From assembly GCF_900113335.1 (NCBI RefSeq), contig NZ_FOOX01000005.1:62001-126000 (forward strand): a stretch of 64,000 nucleotides of DNA, in the 5' to 3' direction. This document shows, piece after piece, positions 46,754-54,842 of the stretch. This stretch comes from Desulfotruncus arcticus DSM 17038. Its GTDB lineage: Bacteria > Bacillota > Desulfotomaculia > Desulfotomaculales > Desulfallaceae. The first letter of the stretch is position 1; each line of letters begins with the position of its first letter. The position numbers and the translations under genes are program-made. Below the pieces are notes generated by a model that did not search any database, had not been told where the DNA came from, and was given only the letters and a program-made list of their open reading frames with translations.

Positions 46754-46972
46754 GTCTTCCCCCTCCTTTTGGCCGAATATTCTTATTGTTTAATCAATTT
46801 TGGTTGCAATTAGCAGGCAAACGCTCAATTCAACCCCCCGAGCGGTAAAATATCCGATCCGAAATGCCGTATACGGGTTTAAACGGGTTAACTTAACTTC
46901 TGAATTTCTTTTCGTTTTCTTAAAGCGTTAACTTGTTTTTACAATTTGCTGCTTTTAATTGTTAAAAAAAGA
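46754..46972. other. Intergenic region upstream of the second acyl-CoA dehydrogenase
   Basis: Non-coding. A weak sigma-54-like match (TTGCCTGCTAATTGC, minus strand) is present at about 46805-46820, but its -24 GG is replaced by TG, so I do not call it. Confidence 0.4.
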
Positions 46973-47003
46973 AAAAAGCTTACACTAAGCGTGTAAGCTT
47001 TTT
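46973..47003 (-). terminator. Terminator after the second sigma-54 activator gene
   Basis: AAAAAGCTTACAC-taagc-GTGTAAGCTTTTT, perfect 13-bp stem with T-runs on both strands. Confidence 0.9.
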
Positions 47004-47016
47004 GAATTATTTTTGT

Positions 47017-48447
47017 TTATGCCAGATTATATTTAACCAGTTTTTTATAGAGACCAGGCCTCGAAATACCAAGCATCTGAGAAGCTTTGGCCTTGTTTCC
47101 CTTACTGTTTTTTAAAGCCTGGATAATAATTAGTTTTTCAGTTCGGTTCATGATTTCCTCAAGCGTTTGCCCTTCGGAAAAAGTTATTCCCAAATCATTT
47201 TCCTGCTGAAAAACAGATTTTCCTGTCCCCTGGTTATCACTTTCCAATAAAGTAATCAAATGTGACGGTAAATGTTGCTTTTCTATAACGTTACCTTCGA
47301 TTACATTAAATGCACGCTCGATAACATTTTCTAATTCACGAACATTTCCCGGCCAGGAATATTTTAAAAACACTGCCTCAACTTCTTCCGAAATAGCTGT
47401 AACCTGAAACCCAAACAAGCGGTTGAATTTTTCAAGAAAGCACTCTACAAGTTCAAATATTTCCTCTTTCCTTTCCCTAAGCGGCGGAATGGAGAAATTA
47501 ACAACGTTCAGCCGGTAATATAAATCTTCGCGGAATTTTTTATATTTTACCATTTGTTCTAAATTGACATTTGTAGCCACAACAACCCGTACATCTGATA
47601 TCTTTGCATCACCGGCACCAAGTTTTTGAATTTCTTTTTCCTGTATAAATCTAAGCAGTTTTGCTTGCAAGGCAAAGGACAAATCTCCTATCTCGTCCAA
47701 GAAAACAGTTCCGCTGTTGGCCAGCTCCAGTTTACCGACCTGCCCGCCTTTTTTACCACCGGTGAAAGCACCTTCTTCATAACCAAAAAATTCCGATTCC
47801 AATAGTGTGTCTGGTATAGCGGCACAATTTATTTTTATAAAAGGTCCGGACCGCCTCAAACTGGCAGTATGAACGGCCTGGGCAAATAGTTCCTTTCCGG
47901 TGCCGCTTTCACCCGTAATTAAAATGTTTGAATTACGTGGCGCAACCTTTAGTAAAGTTTCCTTTAGATCCATTAACTGAGGGCTGCTGCCTATGATCTG
48001 GTCAACAGAATAAAAAACTGCAGCTTGCTTTTTTGTGGCTTTGGCTTTGGTGGTATGTTCATCTAGATCCTGATTCTCGTTACGCTCGGGGTTTAAAAAT
48101 TTAATTTTAGCCAGTGCTCCCTGAATATGCTGATTATTCCTTATAGGTAAGTAATCAGCTAAAAAACTTCGGCCGTCGATACTATCTATTTTTCCAAGCT
48201 CAGGAACACCATTTTTAATAATCTTAATCAATTTTCGTAAACCACTATGCTTACATACGTCTGTCAGTGGTTTACCAATCATTTTATCCGGAGAAGATTT
48301 TAATGTTAAAGCAAGTGAATCATTAATTTGCAATACTTTACCATTTTCACCTATAACTAAAAGCCCCTCATTACTATTCTCAAAAATTGTTTTTAAAATT
48401 TTTTCAGGCGAATAATTACCTTCTGGCATGTCCTCCGGATAAAACAC
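47017..48447 (-). CDS. Sigma-54-dependent activator with PAS domain (candidate regulator of acyl-CoA genes)
   Basis: 476-residue activator. A PAS domain at about 20-115 (ENSNEGLLVIGENGKVLQIND) is followed by the AAA+ domain with Walker A GESGTGKE (179-186), GAFTGG instead of the usual GAFTGA in the sigma-54 contact loop (226-231), and Walker B GTVFLDEIGD; a Fis-type helix-turn-helix ends the protein (ASQMLGISRPGLYKKL). The frame begins at 48546, but AGGTGAT lies four bases before GTG 48447, where a sensible N-terminus starts. It stands upstream of the acyl-CoA genes on the same strand and probably acts at the promoters at 41129 and 43267. Confidence 0.88.
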   Translation of the reverse strand: MFYPEDMPEGNYSPEKILKTIFENSNEGLLVIGENGKVLQINDSLALTLKSSPDKMIGKPLTDVCKHSGLRKLIKIIKNGVPELGKIDSIDGRSFLADYLPIRNNQHIQGALAKIKFLNPERNENQDLDEHTTKAKATKKQAAVFYSVDQIIGSSPQLMDLKETLLKVAPRNSNILITGESGTGKELFAQAVHTASLRRSGPFIKINCAAIPDTLLESEFFGYEEGAFTGGKKGGQVGKLELANSGTVFLDEIGDLSFALQAKLLRFIQEKEIQKLGAGDAKISDVRVVVATNVNLEQMVKYKKFREDLYYRLNVVNFSIPPLRERKEEIFELVECFLEKFNRLFGFQVTAISEEVEAVFLKYSWPGNVRELENVIERAFNVIEGNVIEKQHLPSHLITLLESDNQGTGKSVFQQENDLGITFSEGQTLEEIMNRTEKLIIIQALKNSKGNKAKASQMLGISRPGLYKKLVKYNLA

Positions 48448-48464
48448 CCACATCACCTCAAAAT

Positions 48465-48500
48465 TTTTAGACTTGTAAAAATATTTTAACAAGTCTAAAA
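48465..48500. repeat. Perfect 12-bp inverted repeat in the leader of the second activator gene
   Basis: TTTTAGACTTGT (48465-48476) and ACAAGTCTAAAA (48489-48500) with a 12-base spacer, about 20 bp before the start codon. It may be a protein-binding site for autoregulation or an mRNA hairpin near the ribosome site. Confidence 0.6.
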
Positions 48501-48718
48501 CAAGCTGTACAGCCCTGAATTTGTTTAAAAATATAAATGAAGTCACAGATAGTCTTAATTAATTCATTTTTTACATTAATGTCACATTCGGATACACTTT
48601 TGTTGCAAACGTAAAAATCTTTACCGGTTTAAGATTTAGTTTTCTTGTAAGAAAAAGGAGGAAAATTAGTCCCTCATATCGAAATAAGTATGCAGATTTT
48701 GGAAAAGGGGTAGTTCTT

Positions 48719-49360
48719 TTGGCGAAAGAAGCAATCAATATCAAGGGGACAAGACAGGGTCTGGCCATTTTACTTGACCCTAATAAAAATTTTGATGAAA
48801 TGAAATCCGAATTAATTTTTAAGATGGAAAAAGCCAGTGGTTTTTTCTCTGGTGCCAAGTTTACCCTGCATGGTGTTAAGAACCTTTATCCAGAAGAAAA
48901 AAGCCAACTAGAGGCAATTTGTCAGGGCTACGGCCTGATCCCTTCCGCCGATGTGCCATCGCCCAGGGAACGATATAACACAAAAACGCCAGAATCCCCC
49001 ATAAAATCTACCAACATGCCTGTGGCAGGAGAACTGGCGTTACTTGTTAAACGAACCTTGCGTTCGGGACAAAGAGTTGCTTATGAAGGGCATATCACTA
49101 TTCTCGGGGATGTTAATCCCGGAGCGGAAGTCGTGGCCGGTGGCAACATAATTATTATGGGTAATTGTTCAGGTTTTATCCATGCGGGAGTAAATAACAA
49201 CCGCAAATCTTATATAATTACCCTGGGTTTACATAACGCCCAAATCAGGATCGACGACAAAGTGCTGTTCAAAACTCCTGAACATCTGCACAACGGGCCT
49301 TATGTAGCCCGCATTGAAGACAATAAAATCATTTATTACAAACTTGACCGGCCTGGTTAG
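48719..49360 (+). CDS. minC: Septum site-determining protein MinC
   Basis: 213-residue MinC. The N-terminal domain begins INIKGTRQGLAILLDPNKNF; the C-terminal beta-helix is clear from RTLRSGQRVAYEGHITILGDVNPGAEVVAGGNIIIMG and GVNNNRKSYIITLGL. It inhibits FtsZ ring formation away from mid-cell. The start is TTG 48719 with AAAGGGG upstream. No minD, minE or mreB gene is nearby, so it is displaced from the usual mre-min cluster. Its 3' end overlaps the convergent NUDIX gene by 32 bp. Confidence 0.92.
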   Translation: MAKEAINIKGTRQGLAILLDPNKNFDEMKSELIFKMEKASGFFSGAKFTLHGVKNLYPEEKSQLEAICQGYGLIPSADVPSPRERYNTKTPESPIKSTNMPVAGELALLVKRTLRSGQRVAYEGHITILGDVNPGAEVVAGGNIIIMGNCSGFIHAGVNNNRKSYIITLGLHNAQIRIDDKVLFKTPEHLHNGPYVARIEDNKIIYYKLDRPG

Positions 49361-49871
49361 ATAAAAATAAAATACCTATAATTGTCTTAGCATCTTTAAT
49401 GCTACCATTTCTTATCATTTCCAAAGCATCATTTACGTTAACCGTTTCAATCTCAATAAACTCATCTTGATCAAATTTAGTCTCATGCATTGAAAGTTCA
49501 CCGGCTAAATATAAATATATTTTTTCCGTGCAAAAACCGGGAGAAGTAAAGAAATAGCATAATTCCTTCCAAACTGCAGCACGGCAGCCGGTTTCCTCCT
49601 CCAGTTCCCGCTTGGCGCAATCCAAAGGTTGTTCACCCTTTTCTACCTTGCCGGCCGGAATCTCCAACAGATTCTCTCCGGTAGGGTAACGGAACTGCCT
49701 TACCATCAGCACCTCATTGTTATCGTTAAGCGCCAAGACCGCCACCGCATCACTTAACTCAACAATTTCTCTAAACCCTTGACGCCCGTCCGGCAGCATT
49801 ACCTGATCTTTTTTAACCGTCATAATTTTGCCGGCATAAATATTTTCAGATGAAAGTTTTTTTTCTTGCAT
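49329..49871 (-). CDS. ADP-ribose pyrophosphatase (NUDIX hydrolase)
   Basis: 180-residue NUDIX protein. The Nudix box reads GKVEKGEQPLDCAKRELEEETG (GxxxxxExxxxxxxREUxEExGU). The N-terminal SSENIYAGKIMTVKKDQVMLPDG and VLMVRQFRYPTGENLLEIPAG match ADP-ribose pyrophosphatases (NudF-like), which hydrolyse ADP-ribose to AMP and ribose 5-phosphate. ATG lies 7 bases after GAGGTG. It converges on minC with overlapping ends and lies 11 bp after the DUF3786 gene. Confidence 0.92.
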   Translation of the reverse strand: MQEKKLSSENIYAGKIMTVKKDQVMLPDGRQGFREIVELSDAVAVLALNDNNEVLMVRQFRYPTGENLLEIPAGKVEKGEQPLDCAKRELEEETGCRAAVWKELCYFFTSPGFCTEKIYLYLAGELSMHETKFDQDEFIEIETVNVNDALEMIRNGSIKDAKTIIGILFLSNQAGQVCNK

Positions 49872-49881
49872 TTATGGCACC

Positions 49882-50493
49882 TCACATTTTAACTAACTTC
49901 TTCATTTCCCATAAGGCCAACCCAGGCAATAAAGCATAATCCTCTGTATGAAGATGACTGGAAGCTGAAGCATCAAATAAAACATTGCCCGAAGGTGGAA
50001 ATTCATCATCACCTTCCCATAATACAAAAGTAATTGGAATTTTGGGCAATACCGGCACCGTAACAGCAACGTCACCAAGATCTTCTTTCCAGCCGCCCAA
50101 TAATTTAGCAGCTTCTACTATCTTCTCTTGATTTTCACCAAATATTGCAACCAACGGCCTTACAGACCTATTGGTAAATGGGCCAATATAAATCGAACCA
50201 CTGGTCAGCTCCTGAAATGCAATTTTTGATCCTTCCAGCACCCTGTTGCTGCAATGAGTCAAGTAATGCAGCAAAACAATCTGGTCTGTAACCTGCACTT
50301 CCCCTCCGTTCTCACATACTACTTGTCCTTCAGGATGATATACTTTATACTTTTTCCCCAAATAAGGTACTTTAAAAAATAATTCAACAGCATCAAATTC
50401 CACCAGCGCTTTTTCGGCAACGGCTTCCGGAACAATATTGTAAAATTCCTTTAAAGCTGTTTGATGAGCAGGCTTCAGATTCATAAAAGCCAC
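49882..50493 (-). CDS. DUF3786-domain protein
   Basis: 203-residue protein of the DUF3786 family, common in strict anaerobes and often found near corrinoid or iron-sulfur proteins; function unknown. Conserved parts are YHPEGQVV, ILLHYLTHCSNR, the C-terminal IPITFVLWEGDDEFPPSGNVLFDASASSHL and the LALWEMKK end. One conserved-looking Cys (THCSN). The start is GTG 50493, 7 bases after AAGGAGG. It is divergent from the activase cluster. Confidence 0.78.
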   Translation of the reverse strand: MAFMNLKPAHQTALKEFYNIVPEAVAEKALVEFDAVELFFKVPYLGKKYKVYHPEGQVVCENGGEVQVTDQIVLLHYLTHCSNRVLEGSKIAFQELTSGSIYIGPFTNRSVRPLVAIFGENQEKIVEAAKLLGGWKEDLGDVAVTVPVLPKIPITFVLWEGDDEFPPSGNVLFDASASSHLHTEDYALLPGLALWEMKKLVKM

Positions 50494-50671
50494 GTTATAA
50501 CCTCCTTAGCCAAATATATCTTAAAATAAATCATACCACAGCAAAATGCAACGCCCTGCGTAGTTTGAATATTCACAAAAGGATTTTTTTCATGGAAAAA
50601 GAATATAGAAAATGAATATATTAAAAATAACACCTATCCTTTCATAATTTATAAATTTGGAGAGATATTAA
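50494..50671. other. Divergent intergenic region between the DUF3786 and activase genes
   Basis: AT-rich DNA with no clear promoter boxes that I can defend. It must hold the promoter of the activase operon. Confidence 0.4.
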
Positions 50672-51652
50672 TTGATTCGCGTTGGTATACCTAATGCCCT
50701 TTTTTATTATGTTTACTTCCCCATGTGGAAGGTTTTTTTCGAAGAACTGGGTTTACAGGTTGTAACTTCAGGCAAAACAACAAAAAAACTATTGGACGGC
50801 GGTGTGCGGGAAGCATTGGCGGATGCATGCGTTCCCGTTAAGGTCTTTTTTGGTCATGCCTTGTCATTAAAAGACAAAGTGGATTTTTTGTTTATCCCCC
50901 GTATTGTTTGTTTAAACAAAAAAACCGTATTTTGTCCCAAATTTTTGGGTCTTCCGGATATGATCCGTTTTGGCATGGAAAACATGCCCACTGTCATTGA
51001 CGTTCGTATTGATACCAGAAAAAAATTACATGCAATATTTTCAGCTTATTACTCTGTGGGCCAACTGTTTAATAAAAAACCGGGACAGATAATAAAAGCA
51101 TATTTTAAGGCCAAGCGTATTCAAAAGATATATCAAGAATATTTACGCAAAGGACTACAGCCACCGGAAGCTATTGATTTGATTTTTAATAATAAGAAGC
51201 CCATGCTTGTATCGCAGCCCGGACAACTTAATTTTGCCATTGTAGGATATCCATATATAATTCATGACCTCTATATCAGTGTTGATATCGTAAATAAATT
51301 AAGGCGTATGGGAGTTAATGTAGTTACTTCGGACAATCTTTCATCCCTCACTCTAAAACTTCAGCGCTGCAATACAGGCAAGAGATTGTTCTGGACTTTT
51401 AGTGAAAGGACGCTGCGAGCTGCCCGTTATTTTTCCAAACAGAAAAATAAATTGGATGGTATTATCCACTTAACAGCTTTTGGCTGCGGACCGGACTCCA
51501 TTGTAGATAAATTTATCCAATTTGACAACGGTACCAACGGTATTCCCTTTATGAGCCTCTCCATAGACGAACACAGCGGCGAAGCAGGCATGGGAACAAG
51601 GCTTGAAGCTTTTGTTGATATGGTCAGGCGCAAAAAAAGGAGTGAACGATAA
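50672..51652 (+). CDS. DUF2229 / acyl-CoA dehydratase activase-related protein, first part
   Basis: 326-residue protein of the CoA-activase-related (DUF2229) group. Conserved blocks are IGIPNAL-like start (VGIPNALFYYVYFPMWKVFFEEL), ADACVPVKVFFGHA with Cys53, FIPRIVCLNKKTVFCPKF with Cys80 and Cys88, and a C-terminal HLTAFGCGPDS with the EHSGEAGMGTRLEAFVDM segment. These cysteines resemble those in 2-hydroxyacyl-CoA dehydratase-type [4Fe-4S] proteins. TTG start with GGAGAGA upstream. The stop and the next ATG overlap directly, so products are likely made in equal amounts and may form one complex. Confidence 0.82.
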   Translation: MIRVGIPNALFYYVYFPMWKVFFEELGLQVVTSGKTTKKLLDGGVREALADACVPVKVFFGHALSLKDKVDFLFIPRIVCLNKKTVFCPKFLGLPDMIRFGMENMPTVIDVRIDTRKKLHAIFSAYYSVGQLFNKKPGQIIKAYFKAKRIQKIYQEYLRKGLQPPEAIDLIFNNKKPMLVSQPGQLNFAIVGYPYIIHDLYISVDIVNKLRRMGVNVVTSDNLSSLTLKLQRCNTGKRLFWTFSERTLRAARYFSKQKNKLDGIIHLTAFGCGPDSIVDKFIQFDNGTNGIPFMSLSIDEHSGEAGMGTRLEAFVDMVRRKKRSER

Positions 51653-52744
51653 ATGCGTCGCGTCACTTTTCCTCACATGGGAGAATCATATCGCACTTTT
51701 AAAATGCTGTTAAACGACTTGGGCAATGAGGTAATACTGCCTCCCCGCCCCAGCAGAAAAACCTTAAACCTGGGGGTTCAGCACACCCCTGAGTTTGCTT
51801 GTTTCCCACTAAAAATTCTTATGGGTACTTATTTGGAAACCATTGAAATGGGTGCCAATATGATCGTCACTTCAGGTGGCGTAGGACCGTGCAGAGCCGG
51901 CCTTTATGCAGAGCTGCACAAAAAAATTCTTCATGATCTTGGTTATAATATTGAAATGATCGTTTTTGAACCGCCCAGATTATATCCTTTTAATTTCATC
52001 CGTAACGTTTATAAACTTAATCCTGCCAGGCTGTCTATCAAGGCAATAATTGAATGCATTAAAAGAGCGTGGCGCAAGCTGCAAGCTCTGGATAATCTGG
52101 AAAAGGCCACACATATTATCCGCCCCCGGGAAACTCATTTTGGGGCCACGACTAAAACCTATAAAAAGGTTCTGGAATGGGTTGATGAAGCTTATACAAC
52201 CAATCAAATAGTTGAAGCTGAAAAAGCCGCGTTAGATGATTTAAGTAAAGTACCGCAAAATCCGGAGCGTATTGTTTTAAAAGTCGGGATAGTGGGCGAA
52301 ATTTATGTTTTGCTTGAACCGGCCAGCAATCTTGAAATTGAGGAAACACTGGGCAATTTGGGAGTAGAAGTTGAAAGATCCATGTTTTTAACCGGGTGGA
52401 CCAGGGACAATACCTGGAAGGAAACGGTCGAAGGAATGACCGTAAAAGAAGCTGCGGAACCTTACCTGCCCGAACTGGTCGGGGGACATGGCAGGGATTC
52501 GATTGGCAATACTATTCTTTATGCCAAAAGAAATTTTGACGGAGTAATTCAAATGGCCCCGTTTACCTGTATTCCTGAAATAGTAGCCCGGACCATATTA
52601 ACATCTGTTAGTAAAGAATATAACATCCCTGTATTAACTTTTTTCCTGGACGAGCAAACAGGAAAAGCAGGAATGGTTACCCGCCTTGAAGCATTTGTAG
52701 ATTTAATGAAAAGAAAAAAATTGCTCTTGGCGAGCAGCTCATGA
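51653..52744 (+). CDS. DUF2229 / acyl-CoA dehydratase activase-related protein, second part
   Basis: 363-residue partner with the same family logic: VTFPHMGESYRTFKMLL at the start, PEFACFPLKILMGTYLE (Cys50), TSGGVGPCRAGLY (Cys80), a helical middle, then QMAPFTCIPEIVARTIL and FFLDEQTGKAGMVTRLEAFVDLMKRK. In many anaerobes the two halves and the activase are fused in one very long protein; here they are three genes. A [4Fe-4S] cluster and ATP-driven low-potential electron transfer are expected, but the substrate is unknown. Confidence 0.82.
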   Translation: MRRVTFPHMGESYRTFKMLLNDLGNEVILPPRPSRKTLNLGVQHTPEFACFPLKILMGTYLETIEMGANMIVTSGGVGPCRAGLYAELHKKILHDLGYNIEMIVFEPPRLYPFNFIRNVYKLNPARLSIKAIIECIKRAWRKLQALDNLEKATHIIRPRETHFGATTKTYKKVLEWVDEAYTTNQIVEAEKAALDDLSKVPQNPERIVLKVGIVGEIYVLLEPASNLEIEETLGNLGVEVERSMFLTGWTRDNTWKETVEGMTVKEAAEPYLPELVGGHGRDSIGNTILYAKRNFDGVIQMAPFTCIPEIVARTILTSVSKEYNIPVLTFFLDEQTGKAGMVTRLEAFVDLMKRKKLLLASSS

Positions 52745-52781
52745 CCAATGATCATCTGAAAGCCTACAAGGAAGTGACGTT

Positions 52782-53753
52782 ATGAAAGCCTATCTTGGAA
52801 TTGACGTTGGTTCTGTTAGCACTAATGTCGTCGTACAGGATGAAAATGGAGATGTACTGGCCAACTTATATTTACGCACCAAAGGTCGGCCTGTTCAGAC
52901 CATACAATACGGACTTAAAGAAATCACCAAAAGTCTTACTGATAATGTAGAAATTTGCGGTGTCGGAACCACAGGCAGTGGCCGCTATCTTGCGGGAGTA
53001 ATGGTAGGGGCGGATGTAATTAAAAATGAAATTACAGCCCATGCCGTTGCTGCATCTTTTTTTGTGCCCGGAGTTCAAACCGTTTTTGAAATCGGTGGGC
53101 AAGATTCCAAAATAATTATCCTTCGCAACGGTATAGTCGTTGATTTTGCCATGAATACCGTTTGCGCTGCCGGAACCGGTTCATTTCTGGATCAACAGGC
53201 TTCCCGTCTGGGCATACCTATTGCTGAATTCGGATCACTCGCCCTGCGTTCCACCAATCCAGTGCGAATTGCCGGGCGCTGTACTGTTTTCGCGGAATCG
53301 GACATGATCCATAAGCAACAAATGGGACACCCGCTGCAGGATATAATTAACGGCTTATGTGAAGCACTGGTGCGCAATTATTTAAACAATGTGGGGAAAG
53401 GTAAAGATATACTGTCTCCGGTTATTTTTCAGGGCGGTGTTGCCGCCAACGCAGGCATTAAGGCCGCTTTTGAAAGGGCCTTGGGCATGAAGGTTATGGT
53501 GCCGCCCCATTACGATGTAATGGGGGCTATAGGAGCAGCCATGTTGGCTAGTGAAGAAATCCAATCCACCAATAAAAAAACAATGTTTAAAGGCTTTTTA
53601 ATCTCAGACCTTAATTACCGCACCGGTAGCTTTGAATGCAACGGATGCCCCAATGCATGCGAAATTGCTGAAATTTACGAGGAAGAAAAGGTCATCGGCC
53701 GCTGGGGAGCGAGATGCCCCAGGTGGGATATTATTCAGGAGGAAAAGCATTGA
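52782..53753 (+). CDS. BadF/BadG/HgdC-type ATPase (CoA dehydratase/reductase activase)
   Basis: 323-residue ASKHA-fold ATPase. LGIDVGSVSTNVVV is the phosphate-1 loop, FEIGGQDSKII the phosphate-2 loop. Cys128 (VCAAGTGSFLD) and Cys167 (GRCTVFAESDM) match the two cysteines per monomer that hold the shared [4Fe-4S] cluster in HgdC. The C-terminus adds FECNGCPNACEI and ARCPRW (Cys286, 289, 293, 312), an extra possible cluster site. It would use ATP to drive single-electron transfer onto the DUF2229 pair. Its stop overlaps the start of the small membrane protein. Confidence 0.88.
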   Translation: MKAYLGIDVGSVSTNVVVQDENGDVLANLYLRTKGRPVQTIQYGLKEITKSLTDNVEICGVGTTGSGRYLAGVMVGADVIKNEITAHAVAASFFVPGVQTVFEIGGQDSKIIILRNGIVVDFAMNTVCAAGTGSFLDQQASRLGIPIAEFGSLALRSTNPVRIAGRCTVFAESDMIHKQQMGHPLQDIINGLCEALVRNYLNNVGKGKDILSPVIFQGGVAANAGIKAAFERALGMKVMVPPHYDVMGAIGAAMLASEEIQSTNKKTMFKGFLISDLNYRTGSFECNGCPNACEIAEIYEEEKVIGRWGARCPRWDIIQEEKH

Positions 53754-53962
53754 CGGAGCACGATTTAAAAATTCTGGCTGTTTTTTTTAATGGAGTGATA
53801 ATTATTGCCATGGTTGTATCAGGTATCTGGGTGGGACTTGACGCATACAGGAATGGTCGAAATAAAGCTGAAGCATTAATGTGGGGCTTCTTTGCTGGCT
53901 GGTTCCTGGTAGTTGGTCCTATCTTTTATGTATTTTTCAAAAAAAGGTTTTACAAATCCTAA
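53750..53962 (+). CDS. Small protein with two membrane helices
   Basis: 70 residues starting at TTG 53750, which overlaps the TGA stop of the activase gene and lies seven bases after CAGGAGG. Helices are at about 8-25 (FFNGVIIIAMVVSGIWVGL) and 42-60 (WGFFAGWFLVVGPIFYVFF), with a positively charged tail. Upstream reading frame is inside the activase gene and is ignored. No known family is recognised. Operon position suggests a membrane anchor or assembly factor for the activase system. Confidence 0.7.
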   Translation: MTEHDLKILAVFFNGVIIIAMVVSGIWVGLDAYRNGRNKAEALMWGFFAGWFLVVGPIFYVFFKKRFYKS

Positions 53963-54100
53963 CGGTTAGAAGAATTATATACTCATACGCTATTTGTTTT
54001 CCGGTGGTCTGGATATACTGAATGATGACACCTGTCAACGATCACTTACAAGATATATACCTGTAATATTTGTGGTTTAAGGCCTGGGGGCTCCGTAAAT

Positions 54101-54132
54101 GTCATTGCGAGGAACGAAGCGACGTGGCAATC
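54101..54132. repeat. Dispersed intergenic repeat, cattgcgaggaac type
   Basis: GTCATTGCGAGGAACGAAGC, continuing GACGTGGCAATC, is the widely distributed short repeat found in intergenic DNA of many bacteria; ATTGC and GCAAT form its ends. One copy lies here, after the activase operon. Confidence 0.75.
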
Positions 54133-54168
54133 CCGGACCCTAAACTCTTAAAGGACATACCTGAATTC

Positions 54169-54201
54169 AAAACCCTTTTTATCTTCATTAAGGGTTTTTT
54201 A
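54169..54201 (+). terminator. Terminator after the activase operon
   Basis: AAAACCCTT pairs with AAGGGTTTT around a 12-base loop, followed by TTTTATTATT on the plus strand. Confidence 0.75.
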
Positions 54202-54288
54202 TTATTTATAATACTCTTTTTTTAAGGCATGTTTTTTGCTTATTCTATAAATATATTTTTTAAAGTAGCATGGAGGGAGGTGTTCGGC

Positions 54289-54828
54289 GTGTCCCGACCC
54301 CGGTTAAATAAGGGTTTGGTTCAAGTTTACACTGGTAACGGCAAAGGCAAAACGACCGCTTCACTCGGCCAGGCTGTACGGGCTATTGGTCATGGATATA
54401 AAGTCTTTATGCTTCAATTTATGAAAGGCAGTAAGGATTATGGAGAAATACAGACTGCGGAAAAATATTTACCCAACCTGATCATTATACAAAGCGGCCT
54501 TGAGACGTTTGTCAGCAAAGAGAACCCATCACAGGCCGACATAGATCTGGCCAAACAGGGTTTGGCTACTGCGCGAAAAGTTATAGAGGAAGGCCATTAT
54601 GATCTGGTGATTCTGGATGAAATCAACGTAGCCCTTGATTTTAATCTTATTGATCTGGATGATGTATTAGAAATGATTAAGACCAAGCCGGACCATGTTG
54701 AGTTGATATTAACCGGCAGATATGTTCCTAAAAAAATACTCGATCATGCCGACCTAGTAAGTGAGGTTTCCCTTATTAAGCATCCTTATTACCAAGGGGT
54801 TGCCGCCAGGAAAGGCATTGAATATTAA
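54289..54828 (+). CDS. cobO: Cob(I)alamin adenosyltransferase (CobA/BtuR type)
   Basis: 179-residue CobA-type enzyme that makes adenosylcobalamin. Walker A is GNGKGKTTASLGQAVRA; QFMKGS, YDLVILDEINVAL and LTGRYVP are family motifs. The frame begins at 54229, but GTG 54289, 8 bases after GGAGGGAGG, is the real start. It is followed in 14 bp by the MeaB gene and then by the B12 mutase genes, so it supplies and perhaps loads the cofactor for that mutase. Confidence 0.93.
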   Translation: MSRPRLNKGLVQVYTGNGKGKTTASLGQAVRAIGHGYKVFMLQFMKGSKDYGEIQTAEKYLPNLIIIQSGLETFVSKENPSQADIDLAKQGLATARKVIEEGHYDLVILDEINVALDFNLIDLDDVLEMIKTKPDHVELILTGRYVPKKILDHADLVSEVSLIKHPYYQGVAARKGIEY

Positions 54829-54842
54829 AGCGGGTGAAAAAT

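Noticed and set aside
46805-46820. Sigma-54-like box before the second acyl-CoA dehydrogenase
   Set aside because: GC at -12 is right, but the essential GG at -24 is TG and other positions differ.
48571-48858. Minus-strand 95-codon frame over the minC start
   Set aside because: Shadow of minC and its leader; no ribosome site.
50494-50671. Cobalamin or other riboswitch before the activase operon, and similarly at 53963-54288
   Set aside because: No B12-box-like or other conserved riboswitch core could be recognised in either leader.
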